Shown: piece after piece, positions 34,504-46,500 of the stretch
Numbering within the stretch: position 1 is the first letter of the stretch
How the letters are laid out: every line of letters begins with the position of its first letter
From: Pristionchus mayeri
Taxonomy: Eukaryota; Nematoda; Chromadorea; Rhabditida; Neodiplogasteridae
Assembly: GCA_036245805.1 (NCBI GenBank)
Contig: BTRK01000004.1
Coordinates: 39,582,907-39,646,906 of the forward strand
Reading direction: 5' to 3'
DNA: 64,000 bases
Program-made: the position numbers and the translations under genes
Notes under the pieces: model-generated
What the model was told of the DNA's origin: nothing
Database searches by the model: none
Seen by the model: only the letters and a program-made list of their open reading frames with translations

Positions 34504-36832
34504 TTCCCGCGAAGAGAACACTGAAAAGTTCATAGGAGTGCATGGATATGGCGAACGCAATGAAAGAGGACAAACCCTAGTCGACTTTTGCAACGAAGTT
34601 AAGCTGTACGTTCAAAATACACGCTTTCAGAAAAGAGAAACCCGCAAATGGACCTGGCTTAGTCCGAACATGAGAACTCGTAATGCAATTGATTATGTGA
34701 TGAGCCTAAACCCCAGCATAGTTCAAGATGTGACTGTAATCGGAAGCTTCGATCTATCAACTGACCACAGGCTGCTAATGGCCAAAGTCCGAATACAATC
34801 GAAAGTGAAGCAAATTTATCATGCGCCGAAGCCAGTTCATACTCTCGATCAGGCAAAATTTGCTGCTGCAATACTCTCGTTACAAAGGAAAGATACAACC
34901 AGTTATGAAAGTCTTGCTTCCGCTATGAGATCAGTAGCCAATGACTCCATGAAAGTGGTAGTAAAAGAAGAGAGGTTCTCCCATCGCACGAAGAGATTGT
35001 TCATCGAAAGAAGACGCCTTAGAGACAATGTACCCACTCCAATCAACCGAGTAATGTTCTCTATCACGAGCAAGGCGTTGCGAATATCAATCCAAGACGA
35101 TATCAGAAAAGGTCATTTGGAAGTTGTTCGACGAGCCGTTGAATATGGTTACAGTACGAAGAAAGCTCTGCAATCATCACAAGTAGGCAATACCAAACTT
35201 TATCAACTGAAAAGGAGTGACGGTTCGGTGGCGAATACGAAACATGAAATGAACAGAGTTGTCAAAAATTTCTACGATGCTCTGTTTCAAAGAACGAGAC
35301 GCCCGAAAAGATTGCAATTCAAGGCCAGTGATCCCTTCTTACCAATAATTGAAAGCGAAGTAAAAATGGCAATTCGGAAATTGAAAAATGGAAAGTCGCC
35401 GGGGCCGGACAAGATCAGCGCTGAGATGCTCAAATGTGCATCTGACACTGTTATCAACCCACTATGCACACTTTTCAATACATGGATCTCCGAGGAATCT
35501 GTGCCCCCAAAATTGCCAAATTCATTTATCTCGCTCATTTATAAGAAAGGAAGTCACCTAGAAATCGCAAATTATCGGCCAATCGCTCTCTTGAATCTGG
35601 TGTACAAAGTGTTTACATCAACAATCGATAGCCGGATCGAACGTACACTGTCACAAAATCAGCCACCAGAACAAGCAGGCTTTCGCAAGAACTATACCAC
35701 GACAGATCACATATTCGCACTCAACGAATTGATCTGTCGCTCCACTGAATACGACTTCCCGCTCTATCTCGTCTTTATAGACTTCGCAAAAGCGTTCGAT
35801 TCTGTGGAGTTTAGTGGCGTGTGGAGTGCCCTTTGTCAACAAGGTGTTCATTCAAAAATCATCAATACAATGAGAGATGTATATGATCGTGCTGAAGTTT
35901 TCGTGAAAGTAGGAAGAAGCAAAGTTCCAATCGAAGTGGGCAGAGGTGTCCGTCAAGGAGACCCCCTATCCCCACACTTATTCAATTGTGTATTGGAGAG
36001 TGTCTTCCGTGAACTTGACTGGTCGAATTATGGAATCAGCATAGATGGAAAGAAAATTAACCACTTACGGTATGCAGACGATATTGTTTTAATTTCCCAC
36101 AACCCAAAAGAAATATCGCGAATGATGGATGAACTAGTGAAGGAAAGTGCAAAAGTCGGATTAACGATCAATAAGAAGAAAACTGTCGCCATGTCAATTA
36201 GAAATCAAACGCCATTGTTCATAGATCAAGATCAATTGATCTACGTGAACAGTTTCATTTACCTTGGCGTCCGCTTATCATTCGACAATATTCTTCTGCT
36301 AGAAATAAACAGGAGGATCGGAAGCGGTTGGAAAGCGTTTAACCGTTTTTACGATTTTCTTACAAACAAATGCGTTGCAATGGGACTAAAAGCAAGAGTC
36401 TATCGAATGTGTATTGAACCTGCGCTCTTGTACGGCTGTGAAGTATGGAGCACTACGAAGAAAATAAGATCAAGGTTGATAGTAGCTCAACGCTCGATGA
36501 TGAGAAAAATGGCAAACGTAACGAGGATGGACAGAAAAACCAATGACTGGCTCTCAAACAAAGTGCCCCTTCAAGATGTTCGAGTAAGAGCAATGCAGAG
36601 GAAATGGAAATGGGCGAGAAGTATAGCTTTGTTTAATGATGAAAGATGGACGCAGCGATTAGCTCAATGGACACCTTGGGACAGAGAAAGACTGATCGGA
36701 AGGCCCAAAATGAGGTGGCGAGACGAACTTGTGCGCCACTTGGGAGTTAACTGGGCCGACAAAAGCAGAAGATACCCCGATAAGTGGAACGATTGCATGA
36801 TTCAACAGGCCCGTGACCTGATGCTTGAATAA
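34475..36832 (+). CDS. Mirrored RTE polyprotein lacking most of the endonuclease, 785-codon chimeric frame
   Basis: From about residue 12 it is identical to the minus-strand protein from about residue 176 to the end. The first residues (MENENGEWRN) come from the microrepeat at the palindrome centre. It keeps all reverse transcriptase motifs, including YADD, but lacks the first endonuclease motifs, so it could not nick targets normally. It exists because of the inversion and is not a second insertion. Confidence 0.88.
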   Translation: MENENGEWRNSREENTEKFIGVHGYGERNERGQTLVDFCNEVKLYVQNTRFQKRETRKWTWLSPNMRTRNAIDYVMSLNPSIVQDVTVIGSFDLSTDHRLLMAKVRIQSKVKQIYHAPKPVHTLDQAKFAAAILSLQRKDTTSYESLASAMRSVANDSMKVVVKEERFSHRTKRLFIERRRLRDNVPTPINRVMFSITSKALRISIQDDIRKGHLEVVRRAVEYGYSTKKALQSSQVGNTKLYQLKRSDGSVANTKHEMNRVVKNFYDALFQRTRRPKRLQFKASDPFLPIIESEVKMAIRKLKNGKSPGPDKISAEMLKCASDTVINPLCTLFNTWISEESVPPKLPNSFISLIYKKGSHLEIANYRPIALLNLVYKVFTSTIDSRIERTLSQNQPPEQAGFRKNYTTTDHIFALNELICRSTEYDFPLYLVFIDFAKAFDSVEFSGVWSALCQQGVHSKIINTMRDVYDRAEVFVKVGRSKVPIEVGRGVRQGDPLSPHLFNCVLESVFRELDWSNYGISIDGKKINHLRYADDIVLISHNPKEISRMMDELVKESAKVGLTINKKKTVAMSIRNQTPLFIDQDQLIYVNSFIYLGVRLSFDNILLLEINRRIGSGWKAFNRFYDFLTNKCVAMGLKARVYRMCIEPALLYGCEVWSTTKKIRSRLIVAQRSMMRKMANVTRMDRKTNDWLSNKVPLQDVRVRAMQRKWKWARSIALFNDERWTQRLAQWTPWDRERLIGRPKMRWRDELVRHLGVNWADKSRRYPDKWNDCMIQQARDLMLE

Positions 36833-36862
36833 ATTTGATTTGATTTTGATTTTGATTTGATC

Positions 36863-39800
36863 TACGAAGTGGAGGAGGAGCGGAGGCATATACCGACGAA
36901 TGCTGCTGCGGATGAGGAGATTCGGAGTGATTATTGTAGATTTGCAAGAGGAATAACTCAACCATCGATGATCGCTCGTTACCACTCCTATGAGGAACTT
37001 TTGAAACTCATTTTCCGAATCTCAAACATCGCCGCATAGGGAGAAATTTGTTTCAAGGTTCTGACCAACGAAAGAACTGTGATTACTATTTCATGTATTC
37101 ACCTCCGTGAATCCGTGAGCAACACAATTCTGTTTTGCTCTCCATATTCTAAGCTCGCGGTCGCTTCCAGCAGAAGAGTAGTGAAGATTCCACACGCGTT
37201 CCTCCTCGTTTAGGGTGCTTCGCTCCGTTCAGAGCGAGAGAACGCACAAACTGAGGAGAGTCACGTACACAATTGTAACTTTGAGAAAACGAGTCGATTC
37301 ATTCACAGTATTTTGCCGTAGTATTCTTAATCCTGCGATCACTTTAATTCCATTTCCGGAAATTCAGTCGAGATAGCTGCCGAGTTGTGTTTCATTTTTT
37401 TTCTCATTTTTACTCTTTTGTATGACATTCAATGATGATCCACTGATAGCCTTCGAAACCAAAAATAAATGCAAAACACTTTGTCAGGTCCCCGAATTAT
37501 TCAGAATTCGTCGGAATAATTCTCAGGGGACTCTTATGTCTCAACGTCAACGTCCGTCTGAAGCCGTTATCGATGAGGCCTCAACAGCCGATGATTCCGC
37601 TCGATCCTTTCACTTCGAGGATTCCTCGTCATCGAACACTACGACGTCGGCTTCGAAGACAACCGCATCATCAGCGTGAACGATCATCTTCGGACTGGCG
37701 ATGCTTCCAAGCTGGAAAATGTTCTGCGCCGTCGAAAATGTCGGGTTCAAGGTTTCTGCGCGGTCACTCGGGGTTAGTGAGTAGCAACTCGTCAAATAAA
37801 ATATTTATTGTCATTCTCATCAGTATTGACTGCGTGCACCAGACAGAACAGCCACGTGTAGTGATTATTGTAGATTGGCAATTACTCGACGATCGAGGAT
37901 TGCCCGCGGTTACAATTATATGAAACAGTTGAAACACGTGTTCATCAGTTCACTGTTTCCTTTGTTTTTTTCCTTAATGAAATTCGCTGATCATTCGCTT
38001 ATTCCTCTTCTTACTAAAACAAAACTTCTTCAGTATTTCCGTGATCGTTATCCGTTCACTGCGAGAAGTCAATGGTGCGTGAGAGTTGTTCTTAGTTTAG
38101 GTTTAGGTAGTGTTCGGAGTCATGGGAAATTTCTGGTTTAAGCAGGCTCATGCTGCTTCCACATGAGACAGCTAAAGTCAGCAATTACATATTTATGTTC
38201 ATTCACATGTATAAAGGCCGCGCGCAGCAGATGAAACGGTCATTAACAAATAATTATTGTGAATTTATTTATACGACACGATCCACGTCAATCGATGATC
38301 GCTCGCGGTTCCTCCTAAATGGAACGGTTAAAACGTCATTGAAGCAACCACGAATCGCGGTTGCTCCTAAATGGAACGGTTAAAACGTCATTGAAGCAAC
38401 CACGAATCGCGGTTGCTCCTAAATGGAACGGTTAAAACGTCATTGAAGCAACCACGAATCGCAAACATCGATGAGTTGAGAAAAATGAGTTTCAAAATTT
38501 GTATGAAAAGGTTGGTGTCGAAACTACGATGATTTAGTTCTCCCCATTCAAATCACACTTTTCGTGTAGAATAGTAGAAAGTATTCTCAACTCGACTCCC
38601 CTCGTTTATTGTGCTCTCTTTATCTGAATTGCGTTCTCCGACACGTCTAGGCGGCGAGAGAGTGCGTAGAATGAAGAGAGCGACGCCCTCCATACTCACG
38701 CACACTCCTCCTGTGTCTGACAGTACAGTAGAGGGGTGAACATTCGTCATACGGCTCTTGCCTAAGCGTTTCTCATCTGTAAAAGAGCGAGATAACATAC
38801 GACCTGCTCTTTGAATTGGAACAGGAGGAAATGGAGTATTCAGCAAAGAAGGCTCCAGAAGGCTTCAGCAGGATAAAAAAATGAAGTCTATAATGTACAT
38901 GCTCCTGGATAATGGCAGCATCCAGTAGGCAGGGCATGCATGAACAAGTGATTATTATAACTTGGAATGAATAGCCCCGTCGACGATCGAGAATCGCTCG
39001 CTGTCATTCTTATATGGAACAGATGAAACTCGTTTCCATCAGTGAACATCGATGCACAGGGAGGAATGAGCTTATGATGAGAAGTATACTTATCGAGTCA
39101 ATGAAATGCTGACTTTGTGTCTATCTCATCTGCGAAAAACTGTTGTCCAAATTTTAAGCACGCGCTTGCTTCGTTCAGTGGAGTAGCGAACATTCTGGAT
39201 TGTTCGGCATGCGTCCCTCCTCGATCAGCTCGCTCTCTGACAGCTGAGAAAGAGCGAGAGATCGCGCGAACTGAGGAAAGCCACTTGCAGAATTCCCTCA
39301 CTATCCCCTTTCTGTCAGTGGCAAACGTGGTTGCCTTCCCTGTCCCGTTTCATCGATATGAAAGTATGGCAGCTGCTGATGATTGCTAGACCCCGAAGTT
39401 GTTCTCAAATTATGAAGATATTGCTTTTGCACGTCCTTATTTTGAGTTCCTCTATAGTTGTTGCGAATTGTGTTTTTTTGCTGATCGTTGTGACAGACTG
39501 AGAGGAAGACCAAATGTAACGTGCTAGATCGAAAAAATGTGTAACACTCGATTTACTTCGTTGAATCACTATGAAACGTGCGTTCACTTCCGGTCGCGTT
39601 CCAGGTTCGTTTCAGATGAACCCCTGGGGCATATTATCGGCGACAGCTACCGAACTTCCGGGGAACCTCATTCGAAAATCCAGCATTTAAATCTTTTCGT
39701 TTTTTATCCTTTTCATGGAATTTCCATGCCGAATTGTGTTTCGCCATTTCGTCTTCAATTCTCCTTCATGGATTTTATCGGTGAACCGGTCCTACATAGC

Positions 39801-41200
39801 AAAAGTAAAACAACAAAAACATAAAAAAACACTTCGACAGACCCCAGAATTCTTCAGATGACCTTCCCAGAAGTTGAGCCCTTTTACGATTCGAAGGATG
39901 GAGTATCAGCCCTTCGTCTTTCTGAAGACGTTATAGATAAGACCTCAACTGCCGAGGATTCTGCAGGATCCTTCCACATCGAGGACTCTTCGAGGACGTC
40001 ATCGTTAACATCGTCGTCTGCTCTTCGCCTTCTGATAATTCTGATAAATTGACTTTTCTATCAGTGCGTCGCCGCATTTGAGTGCTGCAGAGAGAGCAGT
40101 CATTAGTAAGTTATTCCTTTAAATTTGTACTAAGATGACGGGCGACAATCGAGGGCCACTCTCTGTCACTCATATATGGAACAGATGAAGCGCATTTCGA
40201 TCAGCCACGAATCACAAACATCGCTGCATTGGGAGAACTTAGTTTCACGATTGCAATGAAAGATCAATCGTTACAATACAATGCTCCGAGTCTGATTCAC
40301 TGTGTGCAACAGCAAAAAACTTTAACGGTCAACATCAAACGAACAGTCAACTGATAGACGTGGAGTAGACAATTGGGCGAGGGAGCTAGAAAGAGAGAAA
40401 GAGAGCCATTTGAGTATGCGACAGTAATCGTATGGCTAAATTCTCTTTTAATTTAAAAAAAATTTCTATGTCTTCTCTCGCCATTTACCTGAATTGATAT
40501 GGGCTCTCTCGCACGTCTGCGAGAGAGTGTGCACAATGAAGAGAGCGAAGTTCTTCCTACTCACACACTCTCATTCATTGTATGGCAGTAGAGTGGTGAA
40601 CATTCGGAATGCGACTCATCTCGTTTAGCCCTCATCTGTAAGAGAGCGAGGGAACATGCGACCTGATCTTTGAAATGAAACAGGATCAAACGAAATGGAC
40701 TGCAAAGTATACGATAATGCACATGCTCCTGGATAATGGCTGCCTGCAGCAGACTGAGAAGACATGAACAGAGATTATTTTAAATTTGGCAAAATCAGCC
40801 CGTAGATGATTGAGAATCGCTCGCGGTCACTCCTATATGACACAGTTGAAACTCATTTTCATCAGCTTCGAATCAGGAACATCGAATCACAGATTTCCGA
40901 TGAAATTTCTTCGAAAATGTTGAGTTGTTGTGTTTACATTTACTATGAACAAGCAATAATTTATGATAATTTTAGTGTCTGCAATTAAATGTGAACACAC
41001 CCTGCAGAATTGTACTTCACCGTTCCCTCTTCTGCGTTACTGCATGTCTTTCATTGATGCTTTCTTGTGCCCGAAACAAAAATTAATCACTTCTTTAGGT
41101 CAATATCTCCCTTCGCCCTCCTGGGTGTCCGGGAAGGAAATCGCGAGAGGAGTGAAACATGTGTTTCGTTTTGCGGTATGAGCACGCAAAACAAAACGGT
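36863..41200 (+). repeat. Array A, block 2
   Basis: Same components as block 1: component (a) at about 36960, 38300, 39010, 40180 and 40810; GAGAGAGTGCGTAGAATGAA near 38655; GAACTGAGGAAAG near 39265; coding-like signature blocks at 37570-37625 (EASTADDSARSFHFED) and 39925-39985 (DKTSTAEDSAGSFHIED). 37790-38945 is a close paralogue of 12770-13840; the rest is more diverged. No intact gene is seen; frames of 60-108 codons are inconsistent between paralogues. Confidence 0.6.
38304..38460 (+). repeat. 52-bp tandem repeat, three units
   Basis: Same unit as 13259-13368 with one more copy, showing unit-number change after the block duplicated. Confidence 0.85.
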
Positions 41201-41457
41201 ATCAGAAAATGTATAAGAAAAGTATCAGAACTAGGGATGGCAAAAATTGTCTGAACCAACCGCTTCGTGCTCGAGGTGAAAGACAGGAATGAGTCCGAAA
41301 GTGAAACACACTCTCACCTCTCGGACAATTTATTGTCCGCGAGGGAAATGGTTGGGACAATGAATTGTCCCAAAACAATGTTCTGATTTTGGAAAATTGA
41401 TCAACTGTTTTCGGGTAGGTTTCAGGTGCTCATAATAGTTGATGAGCACTTCAACTA

Positions 41458-41595
41458 TTTAAAGGAGGAGTAAACTCAAAATTCAATTTTTGATGCTATC
41501 ATATGCACGACCTAGAGCTCCACAACGGTAAGAAGCTCCTAAATTTTCACATTGATATCTCCATTCCAAACAGCTTGGATTTATTCCTCCTTTAA
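41458..41595. mobile_element. Small MITE, TTTAAAGGAGGA family, nested copy
   Basis: Ends TTTAAAGGAGGAGTAAA and TTTATTCCTCCTTTAA. Two relatives occur at 52683-52936 and 63382-63623, and all share an internal GACCTAGAGCTCCACAACG-like segment and a GATATCTCCATTCC-like segment. It has no coding capacity. Confidence 0.8.
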
Positions 41596-41912
41596 TACAC
41601 CTGAAACCTATCCGCAAATACAACAACTGTTTTCCAATAAAAGATCTATTTGTTCGCAATTGCAAAGCTGGAACAATGAACTGTCTGGGACAATTTATTG
41701 TCCGAAACTTGGGACAATATTTTGTCTCATGGGATTGACCGGAAGACACATATCCCGATCGCCTTCTCCTTTTGGTGGTGCATAGGGACCCCAAAGAGAG
41801 TAGCAAAACCGTTTTTTTCAAAGTTGCTCAATGGACCTAGTAATTAAGATAATTAACAATTTATGATTTCGCGTTCACTTATCAACTCATTTCTGACGTG
41901 ACAAAGCCAACC

Positions 41913-41979
41913 GGCTCGGTGGTCGAGTGGTAGTGAGATGAGCCAATAACCCAGAGGTCAGTAGTTCGAGTCCGCACCC
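41913..41979 (+). pseudogene. tRNA-like segment inside the TIR element
   Basis: It contains an A-box-like TGGTCGAGTGG and a B-box-like AGTTCGAGTCC about 35 bases apart, and a middle part resembling tRNA-Ile (CCAATAACCCAGAGGTC). The acceptor, anticodon and T stems do not pair properly. It may be a tRNA-derived fragment supplying RNA polymerase III promoter boxes. Confidence 0.45.
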
Positions 41980-42989
41980 ATGTCATCTTTTTTGTTATTT
42001 TCATTTTCGATCTTTGGTCTCTCGATGTTGTTGATGGTAACGTATGCTCGTGTTGCAATTGAATTGCAATCCAATACATACTGTTTTAATTAAAATGTCT
42101 CAAAAACCACCATGTTGCAAAATTCGTTCCGAAAATAACTCTTGTGGTTTGGGGGAAGATCAATCAAAATGCCGACGTTCATTTTTTCAAGCGATTTTAC
42201 AGTCGTCATGAGACGATTACGCTTGGTGGTGTAGTGCGGTGAGGCCGACTACTGTTTGGACTACGTATTCCTGCTGTCCAAGGTGCTTCTAGGGAACGAC
42301 CGACGTTCATGGACGGGATCAAATAGGAGAAGCTAACGGAACCATTCAATCAAATCTTCAAATTGGTTTTTCTTCTTCAATCTTCATGGATCTTCATTTT
42401 GTCCGCATCGTTCTCTGACCACCTCGATGAGACTGGTTGATGTCTGCCTATCCATGGAAGGACGTGGGGGATGATGAGGCCATAGGCATTGAAGGAAGAC
42501 TGAACGTTGAAGAATGAAAAAGAAAAATGAATTTGAAGATTTGATTGAATGGTTGCGTCAGCTTCTCCTATTTGATTCCGTCCATGAAAACGTCGGCATG
42601 TTGCTTGAACTTCCCCTCAACCACTCAACCATCAGAATCCTCTTCGGAACGAATTTTGCAACATGGTCAATTTTTGAGACATTTTAATTAAAACAATATG
42701 TATTGGATTGCCATTCAATAGAAACACGAGCATACGTTACCATCAACAACATCAAGAGACCAAAGATCGAAAATGAAAATAACAAAAAAGATGGCATTGT
42801 TAATTATCTTAATTACTAGGTCCATTGAGCAACTTTGAAAAACGGTTTTGAGACTCTCTTTGGGGTCCCTATGCACCACCAAAAGGAGAAGGCGTCTTCC
42901 GGTCAGTCCCATGTGAGACTATTTATTGTCCCAAATTTCGGACACTGAATTATCTGAGACAATCGTTCGGACAATTTTTGCCATCCCTA

Positions 42990-43507
42990 ATCAGAACATA
43001 CGACAGCAATAAAAAGCGTTGACATTCTGGCAAACTTTCGCAAGCGATGGTTTCTCAAGTATCTTCGTATCTTCTTCTCTCGTTCTTCGTTCTTCGTTCT
43101 GCGTGATCTTGCAAAGGCCGGCATGAAAGAGACGGAGCGCGCAGGACGATTGAAGGTTTCATTTATTGTGCTACCGTCGCTGCTCTCACTCGTCTAATTT
43201 CAAAACGGTCTGTTTTTTTTAAAATTTAGTGGAATGGGATGGAGAGAATCATAGTATTCAATCCTTACATTTTACTGAAGTCTTTCCTGCGAAACTCATG
43301 GCTTTACAGTAGAGATCACTGTAATATTCTGAAAATTGATTGCTTGAATATACACTCAATGTAAAATACAGCTTATTTTTCATTCCTTTATCTCACAATC
43401 TGCCGAATTCAGATTATAGGCAAGGTATCATGTATTCATGGAGTGGGCACATCGCTGGAGGCACCTACCGTAGCCCAGGTACTGGCACTGCACTAGGGAT
43501 ACGGTAT
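42990..43507. other. Intergenic sequence downstream of the otopetrin-like gene
   Basis: Contains pyrimidine-rich TTCGTTCTTCG repeats (about 43080-43100) and no exon. A few TACGGTA words lie near 43470-43505. 3' flank of the minus-strand gene ending at 43508. Confidence 0.4.
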
Positions 43508-46500
43508 TCAACGAATGGGCACACTCAGGTAGGTCACTGGGGGATTGGTGTCAGCCGAGGTCGAAGTGTCGCTCCTCGCTCTCTTCCTGTTCAACACCCA
43601 CGCGCTCTCCAGCATATTAGCGATGTTCTCGCCGGCTCCGAATCGCTTATTTGCCTAAAATATTACATTAAATAAATAATATAAATTAAGTTTTTTTTTA
43701 AATTTTTGAACATATTTGTTGTTTTACACGTGATAGCCAGCTGTTACTATCCCTCAAAGCGTATCTTTCCCTTTGTGAACTGTCCGAAACTCATTTTCAC
43801 CAATTTCACCGAACATGCTCAAATTGCGAGAGCAGTTCGAATAAAAAGAAAAACTAGTCCTGAATGCCGAATTAATTTAGTTAATAAATCGAAATATCTC
43901 TTCTTCGTTTATTGTTTTGTTTTGATCAACTAGAATAATTTCGTAAACAACAACAACAATCATGAATACAAACCTCATCCTCCTCCTCCGTTAGATGATG
44001 GTGCTCCACGAATGACTCGTGTCTCTTCACATGAAGTCGAGGAGGACCGATTTGGAAGGTGCCCATCTCGAGGTATCTGAGAAGTCAGGTAGGTCAAGCC
44101 CCGCCTCCTTTTAGGTCGCGCCCCTCCAGACTCCGCCCCCTTCACGGAGGCGCACGATTCCTCACCTGTGCAGCACTTCCAGGTAGCAGCCGGAGGCGGT
44201 GAATGCGTAGAGATACTCGGCGGGGAAGATTGTCTGCGTGAAGATCATGCACACGAGCGTGTAGACGGAGAACCTGCGAGAGAGAGTAAAGTGCGCGCCT
44301 TCGTGAAAGGGGGCGTGGTCAAGGAAATGATAAACTAAATACTGCACAGTTTCCCAGAGAAAATACGAGTTTCTCTCACCTGTACGTCTCATCAGTCAAC
44401 TGATACTTGATGGTGGTTGTATCAAGGAAGGTATCACCGAAGTGAACCTGAAATATCGATCGATACCGTAGACTAGGGGTTCATAAATCAATGAAAAGTG
44501 TCATTCCTTAGCACGTGCTCTTCCCCTCGTGATACCGTAATCGTTCTTGGTCTACTTTAGTCTCGTGATATATCAATCAGCAAATCGATAATGAATCGTT
44601 TGTTGCCGTACCGTAACCGTTCTCGGTATACTTTATGTTCAGGCGCTCACCCACGAGAAGAAGAATCCTCCATAGCAAGCGAGTGGCAGGAAGGACTTGC
44701 AGTCGATGATGTCCCTGAATGATCAGAGATCAAGCATTGCTCTCCCCATGTGAGAGAGAGAGAAAGAAAGAGTGAAAAGTTATTGCTAGGATGACTTTCT
44801 TCTCGTTGAGTTATCGTTTAAAATCTCTCAATTCACATTGAGATTTTGTATTTCTTTCCTCAACTGCCAGCGTACATCAATTACGTGTCCGTTCTCTCGA
44901 TGGAAATTGATTGCGTGAAGCATATTCATTCAGCCTTCAGAATATGAATCAGAAAAGTGAAACAAACCTAGTGGACATGGCGAGAATTCGACGAAGCGCG
45001 AAGTAGCCCATCCATTGAGTGAGCTGCAATACGATGGAATAATTGTTGTGGTACTCTTGGCACCGGGTTCGGGTACCAGGTGCCAATACCATGAGTGCTA
45101 GTCTTTGTTCCGGGTTCCGGCATAATTGCCATCAGTGCTATGTATGATCCCTCTTGGCATCGGGCTCCAAAAACTGTGCCAATGAAAATGTGGAAGAGTT
45201 GGCACTGGATTCGGTACCATGCCCCAAAATACGGTAAGAATTTGCCTGTTGTAGGGCGAGTGAGGCGATTCTGATGATAACGACGTCCAGATCGAAGAAA
45301 CCATCAACGCGCTGGAAGACCAATTCCAGCTGAAGAGGGGATACTGTAGGATTATAGTAGTGCCGGATGAAGTATGGTAGGACTAAGGTACCAGACGGAA
45401 CTCATTACTGATTCTGTAGGATTTCTGCAGGGCGGGAATTGTGTACCATTGTCGCATTCAATTTAAAGGTTCAATATTTTGGTAGTGGATACGGTAGGGT
45501 TACGGTACCGTTTGGAGGATGAATTTGACGAGTAGGATCGCACAACAGCCGAAGAGAATTCCGATGTCTCCTCGCGCGTGAGCCTGAATGACGGGAGTAC
45601 GGTAGGGGTCAGGGTCACGGTATCGGAGAGGGTGCGGTTCCAGAGAAATTATAGTATCAGTCACAAATAGCCAGACACAGCGTGTCAGAGCGGACAAACT
45701 CAATTGTTCTCGCGGCGGGCCATTTCTCTCCATTCCCTGTCGCTGAGCGGTCAGGTGAAGGAGAAAGTGGCTGAAACTTACGCCATAACCAAATTTGGAA
45801 ATTAAAATTAGCTAATGCCGATTGACAAGTGTTCTAATCCATAATCCATGTACCTACTATTAAAATTTGGTATTTTTATCTCGCTCCCTGGATTTTCTAT
45901 TAAGCATTTACTTTTTAATACGTATTTTCATCTGCAAATGAGAACTAGTCTGAGCACAATATTGGGAGACCCTACATGTGGGTTGTTTTCTGAATCCTCA
46001 TGAGTAGCTCTACAACTGCAACAGACACCTTTTTATATTGTTTTTAGTATTCGAAAAAAAGCTAAAAATGTGCAACAAAATTTGCATTTTCCATGATTAC
46101 TCGAATACTAAAAGCAATTTCAAAAATCTGTCTGTTGCAATTGTAGAGCTACTCGTGAGGATTCAGAAAATAACGCACATGTAGGGTCTGCCGATATTGA
46201 GCTCAGACTAGTTCTCATTTGAAAATCGACACAAATTTAGTTCCGACATTGTTATTCCAAAATGAGTTTCACAAAACGTATTAATCATTTCACTATGTTT
46301 TGCTCTGCAACCCTCAAGGTGGAATATGTTTCACCGAATATTTTTACCAAGTAAATTCACTTCGATCTATCGCAATCGAGAGTGCGAAAATTGATCTCCG
46401 CCGTCAGATTGCCCGCTCTGACACGCTGTGCCAGAACCGGAATCAAAACGCTCAATGTGCTATGCGTAAGCCTTGTTCCGCGATTCGATTGCGCTTCATT

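Larger units (their letters stand above)
30768..37618. repeat. Palindrome 2: inverted repeat, 3115-bp arms, 621-bp spacer
   Basis: Base x in 30768-33882 pairs with 68386-x in 34504-37618. The arms match wherever compared. They contain most of an RTE-type retrotransposon, its flank and array A components. The inner edge is at TTCCCGCGAAGAG and the outer edge at CACTTCGA. Past 37618 the right side continues into ordinary array A sequence, so the right arm is probably the original orientation. Confidence 0.93.
41231..42989. mobile_element. TIR element with TA target site and nested insertions
   Basis: The ends read TAGGGATGGCAAAAATTGTC on the left and the complement on the right, flanked by TA. 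Long subterminal inverted repeats follow: 41741-41865 with 42795-42912, and 41993-42133 with 42640-42790. The left arm is longer because of inserted sequence, including the hairpin at 41458-41595. The centre (about 42140-42600) has no transposase frame. A GGGACAATN-TATTGTCC motif recurs in both arms. Confidence 0.75.

Noticed and set aside
34475..36832. A second independent RTE insertion
   Set aside because: Identical to the minus-strand copy over the full arm and ending with the same flanking host sequence, so it is the mirror of one insertion.
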